Shown in pieces: positions 6,699-13,537 of a stretch of DNA of 13,537 bases. Below the pieces are notes generated by a model. That model did no database searches, was not told the DNA's origin, and saw only the letters and a list, made by a program, of their open reading frames with translations. Within the stretch, counting starts at the first letter, position 1. Each line of letters starts with the position of its first letter. The stretch comes from Gammaproteobacteria bacterium (GTDB taxonomy: Bacteria > Pseudomonadota > Gammaproteobacteria > Steroidobacterales > Woeseiaceae), in assembly GCA_030641695.1 (NCBI GenBank), contig DAOWGY010000230.1, positions 1 to 13,537 of the forward strand. Reading direction: 5' to 3'. A program made the translations under genes and the position numbers.

Positions 6699-7645
6699 CC
6701 GCGCGGACAGTGAGCAATAGAGCCATCTGCCTGATGGGGCCGACGGCGTCCGGCAAGACGGATATCGCCATCAGCCTGTGCAAGCGATTTCCTCTGGACG
6801 TCATCAGTGTCGACTCGGCGCTCGTGTATCGCGGCATGGATATCGGCACAGCGAAGCCGGATACCGAAACCCTGCGGCGCACACCCCATCGCCTTATCGA
6901 TATCCGCGATCCCGAGGAAAGCTACTCAGCCGGGGACTTTGTGCGTGACGCACGTGCCGAAATGCGGTCCATCCTCGCCGCCGGGCGGACGCCCTTGCTG
7001 GTAGGTGGCACGATGATGTACTTCCGCGCATTGACGCAAGGCATCGCCGAACTGCCGTCCGCCGACGACGAGATTCGCGCCTCGATCGACGCGCAGGCAG
7101 CAGAACTCGGCTGGCCGGCGGTACATGCAAAACTTCGTGAGGTAGACCCGGCGGCAGCCGCTCGCATCAATCCGAATGACAGCCAGCGCATACAACGTGC
7201 ACTCGAGGTGTACCAGGTGAGTGGCCGGCCGCTAACGGAATGGCAGGACGCCGCCGCTATCGAGGCGCAGGGCGACGGCGTTCAGTTCACGAAAATGGCG
7301 TTGCGCATCGAGCCGCGCTCGGTGCTCCATGAACGCATCGGCAGGCGCCTGGAGCACATGCTGGAGAACGGATTTCTCGATGAAATGCGCCGCCTGATGC
7401 AACGCCCGGGGCTGCGGCGCGAAAGCCCTTCCATGCGCTCGGTCGGCTATCGTCAATTCTGGGCATACCTCGCGGACGAGTCCTCGCTCGGGGACGCCAC
7501 GGCGCAAGCGCTGGCCGCAACGCGGCAGCTCGCCAAGCGCCAGATCACCTGGCTGAGGTCGGAGTCGTCGCTAAAATGCTTCGATTCTCTTGATTCGCTG
7601 GCAATTGACGCAATATCGGCGTATCTGGCATCACAATTGAGTTGA
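6695..7645 (+). CDS. miaA: tRNA dimethylallyltransferase MiaA
   Basis: MiaA transfers a dimethylallyl group from DMAPP to N6 of A37 in tRNAs reading UNN codons, the first step toward ms2i6A. The 316-residue protein matches the usual length. It shows GPTASGKT (15-22), DSALVYRGMDIGTAKP (40-55, Asp40 being the conserved catalytic Asp), VGGTMMYF (103-110), NDSQRIQRALEVY (161-173) and, near the end, VGYRQFWAYL and ATRQLAKRQITWLR. I place the start at the ATG that overlaps the mutL stop (ATGA). The open frame extends 72 bases further upstream into mutL, but conserved sequence begins only after this ATG. miaA-hfq adjacency is strongly conserved in gammaproteobacteria. Confidence 0.97.
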   Translation: MTARTVSNRAICLMGPTASGKTDIAISLCKRFPLDVISVDSALVYRGMDIGTAKPDTETLRRTPHRLIDIRDPEESYSAGDFVRDARAEMRSILAAGRTPLLVGGTMMYFRALTQGIAELPSADDEIRASIDAQAAELGWPAVHAKLREVDPAAAARINPNDSQRIQRALEVYQVSGRPLTEWQDAAAIEAQGDGVQFTKMALRIEPRSVLHERIGRRLEHMLENGFLDEMRRLMQRPGLRRESPSMRSVGYRQFWAYLADESSLGDATAQALAATRQLAKRQITWLRSESSLKCFDSLDSLAIDAISAYLASQLS

Positions 7646-7671
7646 TTATTGGCTAGCTTCGGGCCGGCCTG

Positions 7672-7680
7672 TGATAGAAT
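7672..7680 (+). promoter_or_regulatory. Extended -10 promoter for hfq
   Basis: TGA followed by TAGAAT (7675-7680, 5 of 6 consensus) forms an extended -10 element (TGn-TAnnnT) 27-35 bases after the miaA stop. The position 17 bp upstream reads GCTAGC, which is not a usable -35, as is common for extended -10 promoters. A start near 7687 would give an hfq leader of about 100 bases that begins right at the tandem repeat. Confidence 0.55.
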
Positions 7681-7687
7681 TTTTCGA

Positions 7688-7722
7688 CGCTTAGGCCGAA
7701 CTTCGCTTAGGCCGAACTTCGC
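7688..7722. repeat. 16-bp perfect tandem duplication in the hfq leader
   Basis: CGCTTAGGCCGAACTT occurs at 7688-7703 and again, without a gap, at 7704-7719. CGC (7720-7722) then begins a third copy. The duplication lies between the predicted hfq promoter and its ribosome binding site, so it would sit at the very 5' end of the hfq transcript. Confidence 0.9.
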
Positions 7723-7757
7723 ACAAGGGCAACCGGCGCCACCGGCACGCGGGTTCA

Positions 7758-7779
7758 AACAACAATCAACAATAAGGAG
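7758..7779 (+). promoter_or_regulatory. A-A-N triplet run merging into the hfq ribosome binding site
   Basis: The hfq Shine-Dalgarno AAGGAG (7774-7779) lies 8 bases before the ATG and is among the clearest in the window. Directly before and into it run six A-A-N triplets: AAC, AAC, AAT (7758-7766), one C, then AAC, AAT, AAG (7768-7776). Repeated A-R-N triplets are the known ligand of the Hfq distal face. This is therefore a candidate site where Hfq could bind its own mRNA and block ribosome entry; that role is inference. Confidence 0.55.
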
Positions 7780-7787
7780 ACCCCGAT

Positions 7788-8033
7788 ATGGCTAAAGGGC
7801 AGACATTGCAAGACCCCTTCCTGAATATATTGCGCAAGGAAAAAGTTCCGGTTTCCATATACCTGGTGAACGGTATCAAGCTGCAGGGACAGGTCGACTC
7901 TTTCGACCAGTTCGTCGTGCTCTTGAAGAACAGTGTCAATCAAATGGTTTACAAACATGCGATATCGACAGTGGTGCCGTCACGCAACGTGCGTCTGCCA
8001 TTGCCGGACGACGCAGGAGACGGCAACGAATAA
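7788..8033 (+). CDS. hfq: RNA chaperone Hfq
   Basis: Hfq is the hexameric Sm-like chaperone that pairs small RNAs with mRNAs and affects their stability and translation. The 81-residue protein has the near-invariant MAKGQTLQDPFLNILR start, Sm1 and Sm2 motifs, and key RNA-contact residues. These are Gln8, Phe42, Lys56 and His57 for the proximal U-binding face (YKH at 55-57) and Tyr25 and Lys31 for the distal face. The rim reads RKEK (16-19), where E. coli has RRER. The C-terminal tail is short and acidic (PLPDDAGDGNE), unlike the long E. coli tail. It has its own promoter and strong ribosome site after miaA. Confidence 0.98.
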   Translation: MAKGQTLQDPFLNILRKEKVPVSIYLVNGIKLQGQVDSFDQFVVLLKNSVNQMVYKHAISTVVPSRNVRLPLPDDAGDGNE

Positions 8034-8056
8034 TTTCGTAGCGCGACCCTCGATGC

Positions 8057-8062
8057 AGGAGG
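8057..8062 (+). promoter_or_regulatory. hflX: Consensus Shine-Dalgarno that fixes the hflX TTG start
   Basis: AGGAGG (8057-8062), continued by a further G, stands 6 bases before TTG at 8069. The match to the anti-Shine-Dalgarno is complete. It supports the TTG start, which yields MFERPQSGERAILVH, the normal HflX N-terminus. Confidence 0.8.
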
Positions 8063-8068
8063 GCGTCC

Positions 8069-9388
8069 TTGTTTGAACGACCACAAAGCGGCGAACGTGC
8101 AATTCTCGTCCACGCGGGCCCCGACGGCGTACCTGACGACTCCGAACGTCAGGAGTTCGTCGATCTCGCGTGTTCGGCCGGCGCGATTGTCGTCGATGAA
8201 ATCGAAAGCGCGCGTAAGAAACCCGACCCGCGGTTTTTCATCGGAAAGGGCAAGGTCGAGGAATTGCGTGCCAGTGTGGAACGGAACGAGGCGGAACTGG
8301 TCATTTCCGGAGCGCCACTGTCGCCCAGTCAGGAGCGCAATCTCGAGCGCGAACTCGAGTGCCGCGTGCTCGATCGAGCCGGTCTGATACTCGATATTTT
8401 CGCGCAACGTGCGCGCAGTTTCGAAGGCAAGTTGCAGGTCGAGCTGGCGCAGCTCAGGCATATTTCAACGCGGCTGGTGCGAGGCTGGACTCACCTCGAG
8501 CGGCAAAAAGGCGGTATCGGCCTGCGGGGTCCCGGTGAAACCCAGCTCGAAACCGACCGGCGGCTCGTCGGACAGCGAATTCGCCTGTTGCGCGAGCGGC
8601 TGGAGCATGTCGACGCACGTCGCACGATGAACCGGCAGAATCGCGTACGCGCCGAGGTACCCACTGTCGCTTTGGTCGGTTATACGAACGCCGGCAAGTC
8701 GACTCTTTTTAACGCGCTGACGGATGCCGGAGTGTACGTGGAGGACCAGTTATTCGCGACGCTGGATCCGACCGTACGGCGCCTGGAGCTTCCTGATGGC
8801 GCCACCATCGTGCTGGCCGACACCGTGGGTTTTGTCCGCGACCTGCCACACGAGTTGATCGCAGCGTTTCGTTCGACTTTGCAGGAGGCACGCGAAGCGG
8901 ACCTCATCCTGCACCTGATCGACGCGAGCGACCCGAATCGCTGGCAACGCGTCCGGCAGGTAAACGCGGTACTGAAGCAACTGGAAGCTGACCGTGTGCC
9001 GCAGATACGGGTGTACAATAAGATCGATAAGCTCGACCGCAAACCGCGCGTCACGAGCAATCGCAGTGGCGAGGGACGTGCAGTCTGGCTATCGGCAGCG
9101 ACCGGCGAAGGAATCCCGATGCTGTTGCAGGCGATCAGCGAGAGGCTGCAACGCAAGACTGTGCATCGCGTTATTCATCTGCTGCCATCGCAAGGTCGGC
9201 AGCGTGCAAAGCTCTTCGAACTTGGCGCGGTCCTCAGTGAGGAGTCCTGCGATGACGGAGGCTGGACACTGGAACTAAAAATGCCGGAGCGGGATTTGAA
9301 GCGTTTCATGAAACGCGAAGACCTCGCCCCGGAACTTCTCGAACCGCTGCCGGTCAGCAATCCGGCAACAGCGGCAACCCTCAAATAG
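8069..9388 (+). CDS. hflX: Ribosome-splitting GTPase HflX
   Basis: HflX is a cytoplasmic GTPase that binds the 50S subunit and splits stalled or hibernating 70S ribosomes, notably under heat stress. The 439-residue protein has the N-terminal HflX domain (about 1-195) with the glycine-rich signature GGIGLRGPGETQLETDRR (148-165). The GTPase domain has G1 GYTNAGKS (204-211), switch I TLDPT (231-235), DTVGF (251-255) and NKID (317-320). A C-terminal domain follows. The start is a TTG preceded by a perfect AGGAGG. The gene lies 35 bp after hfq, with no promoter evident between them, so it is probably read from the hfq promoter. A few extra residues after the last domain (PVSNPATAATLK) are poorly conserved. 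Confidence 0.96.
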   Translation: MFERPQSGERAILVHAGPDGVPDDSERQEFVDLACSAGAIVVDEIESARKKPDPRFFIGKGKVEELRASVERNEAELVISGAPLSPSQERNLERELECRVLDRAGLILDIFAQRARSFEGKLQVELAQLRHISTRLVRGWTHLERQKGGIGLRGPGETQLETDRRLVGQRIRLLRERLEHVDARRTMNRQNRVRAEVPTVALVGYTNAGKSTLFNALTDAGVYVEDQLFATLDPTVRRLELPDGATIVLADTVGFVRDLPHELIAAFRSTLQEAREADLILHLIDASDPNRWQRVRQVNAVLKQLEADRVPQIRVYNKIDKLDRKPRVTSNRSGEGRAVWLSAATGEGIPMLLQAISERLQRKTVHRVIHLLPSQGRQRAKLFELGAVLSEESCDDGGWTLELKMPERDLKRFMKREDLAPELLEPLPVSNPATAATLK

Positions 9389-9411
9389 CAAATAGACAAG
9401 TTGTAAATACT

Positions 9412-10518
9412 ATGGCCTGGAACGAACCCGGAAACGGCAAGGATCCCTGGAAACGGGATGACAATGAACCCAACGATCTGGATCGGATCGTACAGCATTG
9501 GCAACGTCGCCTTGGCGGCTTGCTCGGCGGCGGTGATCGCGGCCCCGGGGGCGCCGGCGGATACATTCTCGTCGTGCTGCTGGTGCTGGCCTGGGCTGCG
9601 ACCGGCATCTACCGCATCGACGAGGCCGAGCGCGGTGTCGTGCAGCGCTTTGGCGCCTACACAGTGACGACGATGCCCGGCATTCACTGGCATCTGCCAT
9701 TCCCTATCGAGACCGTCGATATCGTCAACACCAATGCGGTGCAGAATTACCCGTTTCGTACCGAGATCCTGACATCGGACCAGCAGTACGTATTCATTCA
9801 AATGGTGGTGCAGTACCGGCGCACGGACCCGGTCAAGTTCAGTTTCGAGGTCGTCGATCCGGAATCGACGGTACAGGACGTCACCGAAAGCGCATTGCGC
9901 GAGGTTGTCGGCACCAGCACGCTCGAGAAGCTGGTGACCGGTGAGCGTGACCAGATTGCGCGGCGCACGCTCGTGACACTGCAATCGACACTGGATCAAT
10001 ACAAGGCCGGGATTACGGTGACGTCGGTATCAATCATCAATCTGGATTATCCACAAGCGGTGCAGGCGGCCGTTAACGATACGCAAAAGGCAACCAATGA
10101 CAGCGATCGCTACCGGCTGGAAGCCGAGAAATACGCCAATGACATCATCCCGCGGGCAAAAGGTGATTCCGCCCGCATTCTCGAGGACGCAGGCGCTTAT
10201 CACGACAGGGTCACACGCGACGCAGAAGGCGAAGCTTCACGATTCGAGGCTTTGCTGGCGGAGTATCAGAAAGCGCCGCGCGTGACACGCGATCGCCTGT
10301 ACATCGATGCTCTCGAGGAAGTTTATGGCAACAGCAACAAGGTACTGCTGGATTCGCAAAGCAGTGGCAACTTGCTGTACCTGCCGATCGACAAGCTCAT
10401 TGAGGGATCATCACGCAAATCCGGAGCGCAAGATATGAGCAATGCGGCCGACCTGGGGTTCAAGACAACGGAACAACGAGCCGATGCGCAAGAGCGTGAG
10501 CGGAGGACGAGACAATGA
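9412..10518 (+). CDS. hflK: FtsH protease modulator HflK
   Basis: HflK pairs with HflC to form a large membrane cage around FtsH, controlling its access to membrane protein substrates. The 368-residue protein has a Gly-rich, soluble N-terminal stretch (about 33-50). One membrane segment follows (GYILVVLLVLAWAATGIY, 50-67), then the band-7/SPFH domain starting with RIDEAERGVVQRFGAY and passing through MPGIHWHLPFPIE. A long charged helical region follows (ATNDSDRYRLEAEKYANDII onward) and ends at the membrane-cage motif around GNLLYLPIDKLI. The start ATG lies 23 bp after hflX with no clear Shine-Dalgarno. The stop overlaps hflC by four bases (ATGA), as expected for partners made in equal amounts. 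Confidence 0.97.
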   Translation: MAWNEPGNGKDPWKRDDNEPNDLDRIVQHWQRRLGGLLGGGDRGPGGAGGYILVVLLVLAWAATGIYRIDEAERGVVQRFGAYTVTTMPGIHWHLPFPIETVDIVNTNAVQNYPFRTEILTSDQQYVFIQMVVQYRRTDPVKFSFEVVDPESTVQDVTESALREVVGTSTLEKLVTGERDQIARRTLVTLQSTLDQYKAGITVTSVSIINLDYPQAVQAAVNDTQKATNDSDRYRLEAEKYANDIIPRAKGDSARILEDAGAYHDRVTRDAEGEASRFEALLAEYQKAPRVTRDRLYIDALEEVYGNSNKVLLDSQSSGNLLYLPIDKLIEGSSRKSGAQDMSNAADLGFKTTEQRADAQERERRTRQ

Positions 10519-11384
10519 CTAACGGTGTTTTTCGCGCATTCGTCATCCTGGGCCTGATCGCAATCGCGCTCGGCCTGTCACTGTTCACGGTCAATGAGCG
10601 CGATCTCGCGATCAAGCTGCAGCTTGGTAGGGTCGTCGAGGCCAATTACGAGCCGGGTCTGCACGTCAAAATTCCGGTGATGCAGAACGTTCGCATATTC
10701 CCACGGCGCATCCTCACCATCGAGGATAGCCCCGACCGCGTGTTCACGGCAGAGAAGAAGGCGCTGAAGGTCGACTTTTTCGTCAAGTGGCGCATCGTCG
10801 ATGCCGTGCGTTTTTATACATCGACTGGCGGCAGTCTGACGTTCGCGGACGATCGACTCTCGGAGATCATCAAAAACGCGGTTGTCACGGAGTTCGGTAA
10901 ACGATCGGTTGCACAGGCGATCTCGGCCGAGCGTGCGGAACTCATGCGCGACATGCTGGTGACGGCGACCACGACAGCCGAGGACCTGGGCGTCGAGCTG
11001 ATCGACTTTCGCGTCAAGCAGGTCGAATTGATGGATGAGGTCAAGAATGCCGTTTACGATCAGATGTCTGCGGAACGCAAGCGCATAGCGACAGAGTTAC
11101 GAGCAGAAGGTCGCGCCACGGAGACGCGCATTCGCGCGGAGGCCGATCGCACGGTTACCGTAATACTGGCTGACGCCAATCGTGAGAGTGAAATGACTCG
11201 CGGCAGGGGCGATGCGCGGGCGGCGGAAATCTACGCCAATGCATACAACAAGGACCCGGAGTTCTATGCGTTTTACCGCAGCATCAACGCGTACAAGAAT
11301 TCGATGGGCAAGTCGAACGATTTGCTGGTGCTGGATCCCAACAACGAGTTTTTCCGCTATCTGAACCAGTCGGGCGGGCAGTAA
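10515..11384 (+). CDS. hflC: FtsH protease modulator HflC
   Basis: HflC is the partner subunit of HflK in the FtsH-HflKC complex. The 289-residue protein begins with a membrane helix (VFRAFVILGLIAIALGLSLF, 5-24) and continues into a band-7/SPFH domain (VNERDLAIKLQLGRV, then YEPGLHVKIPVMQNV). A helical arm rich in Arg, Glu and Ala follows (about 165-240). The end reads FYAFYRSINAYKNS and LDPNNEFFRYL, both standard HflC sequence. It is translationally coupled to hflK through the ATGA overlap. Confidence 0.97.
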   Translation: MTNGVFRAFVILGLIAIALGLSLFTVNERDLAIKLQLGRVVEANYEPGLHVKIPVMQNVRIFPRRILTIEDSPDRVFTAEKKALKVDFFVKWRIVDAVRFYTSTGGSLTFADDRLSEIIKNAVVTEFGKRSVAQAISAERAELMRDMLVTATTTAEDLGVELIDFRVKQVELMDEVKNAVYDQMSAERKRIATELRAEGRATETRIRAEADRTVTVILADANRESEMTRGRGDARAAEIYANAYNKDPEFYAFYRSINAYKNSMGKSNDLLVLDPNNEFFRYLNQSGGQ

Positions 11385-11394
11385 GTCCGGAAGC

Positions 11395-11586
11395 ATGTTC
11401 TGGACGGAGATCCTGACGGCATTGGCGCTCGTGCTGATCATTGAAGGCATGGTGCCTTTCGTGGGTCCGGCCAAGTACCGGCAAATAGTGGCGCAGATGG
11501 CGCAGCTAAGTGACAATCACCTGCGCACAGTCGGCCTCGTCATTATGATAGCGGGGCTCCTGCTGCTCTTTATCGTTCGCGGCTAA
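11395..11586 (+). CDS. yjeT: Small two-helix inner-membrane protein, DUF2065 (YjeT-like)
   Basis: The 63-residue protein consists of two hydrophobic helices: residues 4-24 (TEILTALALVLIIEGMVPFV) and about 44-61 (RTVGLVIMIAGLLLLFIV). A short charged loop joins them (GPAKYRQIVAQMAQLSDN). The pattern MFW...LIIEGM.PF..P..YR..........LR..GL is that of DUF2065/YjeT. This family lies between hflC and purA in E. coli and many relatives. Its function is unknown. Its place beside hflKC suggests, without proof, a membrane role linked to that complex. The ATG lies 10 bases after the hflC stop with GGAAG close before it. Confidence 0.9.
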   Translation: MFWTEILTALALVLIIEGMVPFVGPAKYRQIVAQMAQLSDNHLRTVGLVIMIAGLLLLFIVRG

Positions 11587-11615
11587 CGTAATCGACCAGG
11601 AATCACGGGATAACG

Positions 11616-12908
11616 ATGGGCAAGAATGTCGTCGTCGTCGGCACCCAGTGGGGTGACGAGGGCAAGGGTAAAATAGTCGATCTTCTCACCGACCGTGCGG
11701 CGGCGGTGGTGCGCTTCCAGGGCGGCCACAATGCCGGACATACACTGGTCATAGGCGGTGAGAAAACTGTCCTGCACCTGATTCCGTCCGGCATTCTCCG
11801 CGACCGCGTCAGCTGCCTGATCGGCAATGGCGTCGTGTTGTCGCTCGATGCGCTGATTCAGGAAGCGAACGCACTGGTGGCGAACGGTGTGCCCGTTTTC
11901 GAACGACTCAAGGTCAGCCCCGGTTGCCCTTTGATTCTGCCGTCGCACGTCGCGCTCGATCTCGCGCGCGAGAAAGCGCGCGGTTCCAGCGCGATCGGCA
12001 CGACAGGCCGCGGTATCGGCCCGGCTTATGAAGACAAGGCGGCTCGTCGTGCACTTCGCGTATCCGATCTGTTCGTGCGAGAGAGATTTGCGTCGAAGCT
12101 CGGCGAAGTACTCGATTACCACAACTTCCTTTTGAAAAACTATTTTCGTGCGGAGCCTGTCGATTTTGCGAAGACGCTCGACGAGGCACTGCAGGCAGCA
12201 GAGGTGATCGCGCCGCTTACGGCCGACGTCACGCAGATTCTAAAGGACCTGTCCGACAGTGGTGAGAGCGTCCTGTTCGAGGGAGCGCAGGGAACGTTCC
12301 TCGACATCGACCACGGCACATACCCGTTCGTGACTTCGTCAAATACCGTTGCTGCGGCCGCGAGCACCGGCACCGGTATCGGCCCTCGCAATCTCGACTA
12401 CGTGCTCGGTATCGTCAAGGCCTATACGACGCGTGTCGGTGCCGGTCCATTTCCTACCGAGTTGTTCGACGATTTCGGTGCGCACCTGGCTAAAGTCGGC
12501 GACGAATTCGGCGCGACGACCGGGCGGCCGCGACGCTGCGGCTGGTTCGATGCGGTTGCACTCAGGCGCTCGATTACCAACAGCAGCGTATCCGGCTTGT
12601 GTGTCACCAAGCTGGACGTCCTCGATGGGCTCGAGGCCATTCAAATCTGTGTGGGTTACGAGATCGATGGTGAAGCGATCGCCGGCCTGCCGGTCCTCGT
12701 AGATCGCTTCGCGGAATGCAAGCCCGTCTACGAAGAGCTGCCCGGTTGGCAAGCGTCGACCGTGGGAATCACCGATTTTGCGGACTTGCCGTCGAATGCA
12801 CGCGATTACCTGCAGCGCATCGAGGCACTAGCCGGCGTTCCGGTCGCTATCATTTCGACCGGGCCGGATCGCGAACAGACGATTATCAAGCAGCATCCGT
12901 TCAAGTAG
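11616..12908 (+). CDS. purA: Adenylosuccinate synthetase PurA
   Basis: PurA joins IMP and aspartate using GTP to make adenylosuccinate, the first step from IMP to AMP. The 430-residue protein has normal length and contains QWGDEGKGK (11-19, catalytic Asp14), GGHNAGHT (36-43, catalytic His42), SSAIGTTGRGIGPAYEDK and GRPRRCGWFDAVALR. The GTP base-binding TKLDVLDG and the C-terminal STGPDREQTI follow. GGGA stands 5 bases before the ATG. Only 29 bp separate it from yjeT, so it may be the last gene of the long run. Its final 103 bases are also open on the other strand as the end of the Calx-beta gene. Confidence 0.98.
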   Translation: MGKNVVVVGTQWGDEGKGKIVDLLTDRAAAVVRFQGGHNAGHTLVIGGEKTVLHLIPSGILRDRVSCLIGNGVVLSLDALIQEANALVANGVPVFERLKVSPGCPLILPSHVALDLAREKARGSSAIGTTGRGIGPAYEDKAARRALRVSDLFVRERFASKLGEVLDYHNFLLKNYFRAEPVDFAKTLDEALQAAEVIAPLTADVTQILKDLSDSGESVLFEGAQGTFLDIDHGTYPFVTSSNTVAAAASTGTGIGPRNLDYVLGIVKAYTTRVGAGPFPTELFDDFGAHLAKVGDEFGATTGRPRRCGWFDAVALRRSITNSSVSGLCVTKLDVLDGLEAIQICVGYEIDGEAIAGLPVLVDRFAECKPVYEELPGWQASTVGITDFADLPSNARDYLQRIEALAGVPVAIISTGPDREQTIIKQHPFK

Positions 12909-13537
12909 GAGCGCTTCAAGAAGCGCTCCAACGAGCCAATCAGTAAGGCGAGCAGCAACCAGCCGAATGAACCTCCGCCACCTGAGCTACCCAGCCCACC
13001 ACCACCGGGCGGTGGCACGGTAGGAGCGGGATCCACGATATTGATGCGCAGCAGCGACTTCCCGCCAATTGTTGCGCCGACTGAATTGGACAGAGTCAGT
13101 TCGAAGAATTCGGCCATTTCGCCGGTTCCGTCGCTGAGTATGGAAAACTCGATCCATTTCGGATCGGCGTCACCGTCCGCCCAGGTTAATGTGCCATCGG
13201 TCACGCCCTGATAATCGCTGCCTGCCGTTGCATTACCGCCGCTGAGCGAATAGTCGACCGATGCGGCACCAACGGCGCTGTCGCTTCTCTTAATAACGGC
13301 GATAGCCACGGAGGATTCCAGCTCCACAACGTCTATCGTGGCAACATCGAATTCAACCGAGGCAGCCGCACCGGGATCGCTGATGTATACGTTGGCGACG
13401 GTTGTTGCGGAAATCGTCGCGCCGCCGGTGGGGGAGGTCAGCCGTACGATGAATTGCTCGAGTCCTTCGGCGATACCGTCATTGGTGAGCGCGATATCGA
13501 GGCTCTTGTCGGCATTGTCCCCATCGACCCAATCCAG
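12806..13537 (-). CDS. Secreted Calx-beta repeat protein with GlyGly-CTERM-like tail, 3' part only
   Basis: The frame is open from the right edge, so the N-terminus and signal peptide lie outside. The visible 243 residues hold the end of one Calx-beta domain (WVDGDNADKSLDIALTNDG...EQFIVRLTSPTGG) and a complete second one (SVEFDVATIDVVELESSVAI through LLRINIVDP). The second repeats the motif as WADGDADPKWIEFSILSDG. A Pro/Gly linker (PTVPPPGGGG...SSGGGGS), a hydrophobic stretch (FGWLLLALLIGSL) and basic residues (ERFLKRS) follow. This is the layout of a GlyGly-CTERM sorting signal processed by a rhombosortase. Calx-beta domains often bind calcium in surface or secreted proteins. After KRS the frame runs on for 33 residues antisense to purA before a TAA; that tail looks unselected. 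The GTG at 13327 is internal, not a start. No function beyond an exported or surface protein is supported. Confidence 0.85.
   Translation of the reverse strand: MDWVDGDNADKSLDIALTNDGIAEGLEQFIVRLTSPTGGATISATTVANVYISDPGAAASVEFDVATIDVVELESSVAIAVIKRSDSAVGAASVDYSLSGGNATAGSDYQGVTDGTLTWADGDADPKWIEFSILSDGTGEMAEFFELTLSNSVGATIGGKSLLRINIVDPAPTVPPPGGGGLGSSGGGGSFGWLLLALLIGSLERFLKRSYLNGCCLIIVCSRSGPVEMIATGTPASASMRCR
12908..12929. terminator. Hairpin at the purA / Calx-beta convergent junction
   Basis: GGAGCGCTT (12908-12916) and AAGCGCTCC (12921-12929) form a perfect 9-bp stem with a 4-base loop, beginning at the last base of the purA stop codon. The place and strength suit a bidirectional terminator. Neither strand has a T-run after the stem, so it is not a standard intrinsic terminator and may instead protect a 3' end or act with Rho. 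On the minus strand the same bases encode ERFLKRS of the Calx-beta protein. Confidence 0.5.

Noticed and set aside
13325..13327. GTG as the start of the Calx-beta gene
   Set aside because: The frame stays open and continues the same Calx-beta fold up to the right edge of the window, so this codon is an internal valine.
1..13537. A new defence, mobile or biosynthetic system
   Set aside because: Every substantial plus-strand gene belongs to the well-known hfq superoperon in its usual order. No transposase, integrase, CRISPR repeat, toxin-antitoxin pair or foreign-composition island is visible.

Overview
The window comes from a GC-rich gammaproteobacterium. It carries the classic 'hfq superoperon' in the same order as in Escherichia coli: queG diverging from nnr-tsaE-amiB-mutL-miaA-hfq-hflX-hflK-hflC-yjeT-purA. 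Two features argue against an enteric bacterium. The MutL has the endonuclease motifs typical of species that lack MutH, and the right edge holds a secreted Calx-beta protein with a GlyGly-CTERM-like tail. A marine or sediment lineage near the Chromatiales, Woeseiales or Pseudomonas-type gammaproteobacteria fits, but genus cannot be read from this stretch.

Layout. Positions 1-1452 (minus strand) hold the 5' part of a PPK2-family polyphosphate kinase and, just upstream of it in the same transcription unit, queG (tRNA queuosine synthesis). A 37-bp divergent promoter region separates queG from the long plus-strand run. That run begins with nnr (NAD(P)H-hydrate repair) and tsaE (tRNA t6A synthesis). 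After a 105-bp gap with a good promoter come amiB (septal peptidoglycan amidase), mutL (mismatch repair) and miaA (tRNA i6A synthesis). A 142-bp gap with an extended -10 promoter and an unusual leader precedes hfq. Then follow hflX (ribosome-splitting GTPase), hflK and hflC (the membrane complex that modulates FtsH), a 63-residue two-helix membrane protein (DUF2065/YjeT) and purA (AMP synthesis). Most junctions are tight: four-base ATGA overlaps occur at nnr/tsaE, mutL/miaA and hflK/hflC. No gene-free stretch exceeds 150 bp.

After purA, a hairpin lies at the convergent junction with a minus-strand gene that runs off the right edge. That gene encodes tandem Calx-beta domains, a Pro/Gly linker and a sorting-type tail. 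Its reading frame does not stop at the tail but continues antisense through the last 103 bases of purA.

The genes share a housekeeping theme of tRNA modification (queG, tsaE, miaA), RNA and ribosome control (hfq, hflX), membrane quality control (hflKC), wall splitting, DNA repair and metabolite repair. I see no mobile element, CRISPR array, tRNA, rRNA or defence cassette, and no new multi-gene system. The points most worth a second look are small: the hfq leader (16-bp tandem duplication plus an A-A-N run over the ribosome binding site), the probable leaderless start of nnr, the hairpin abutting mutL, and the purA/Calx-beta antisense overlap.
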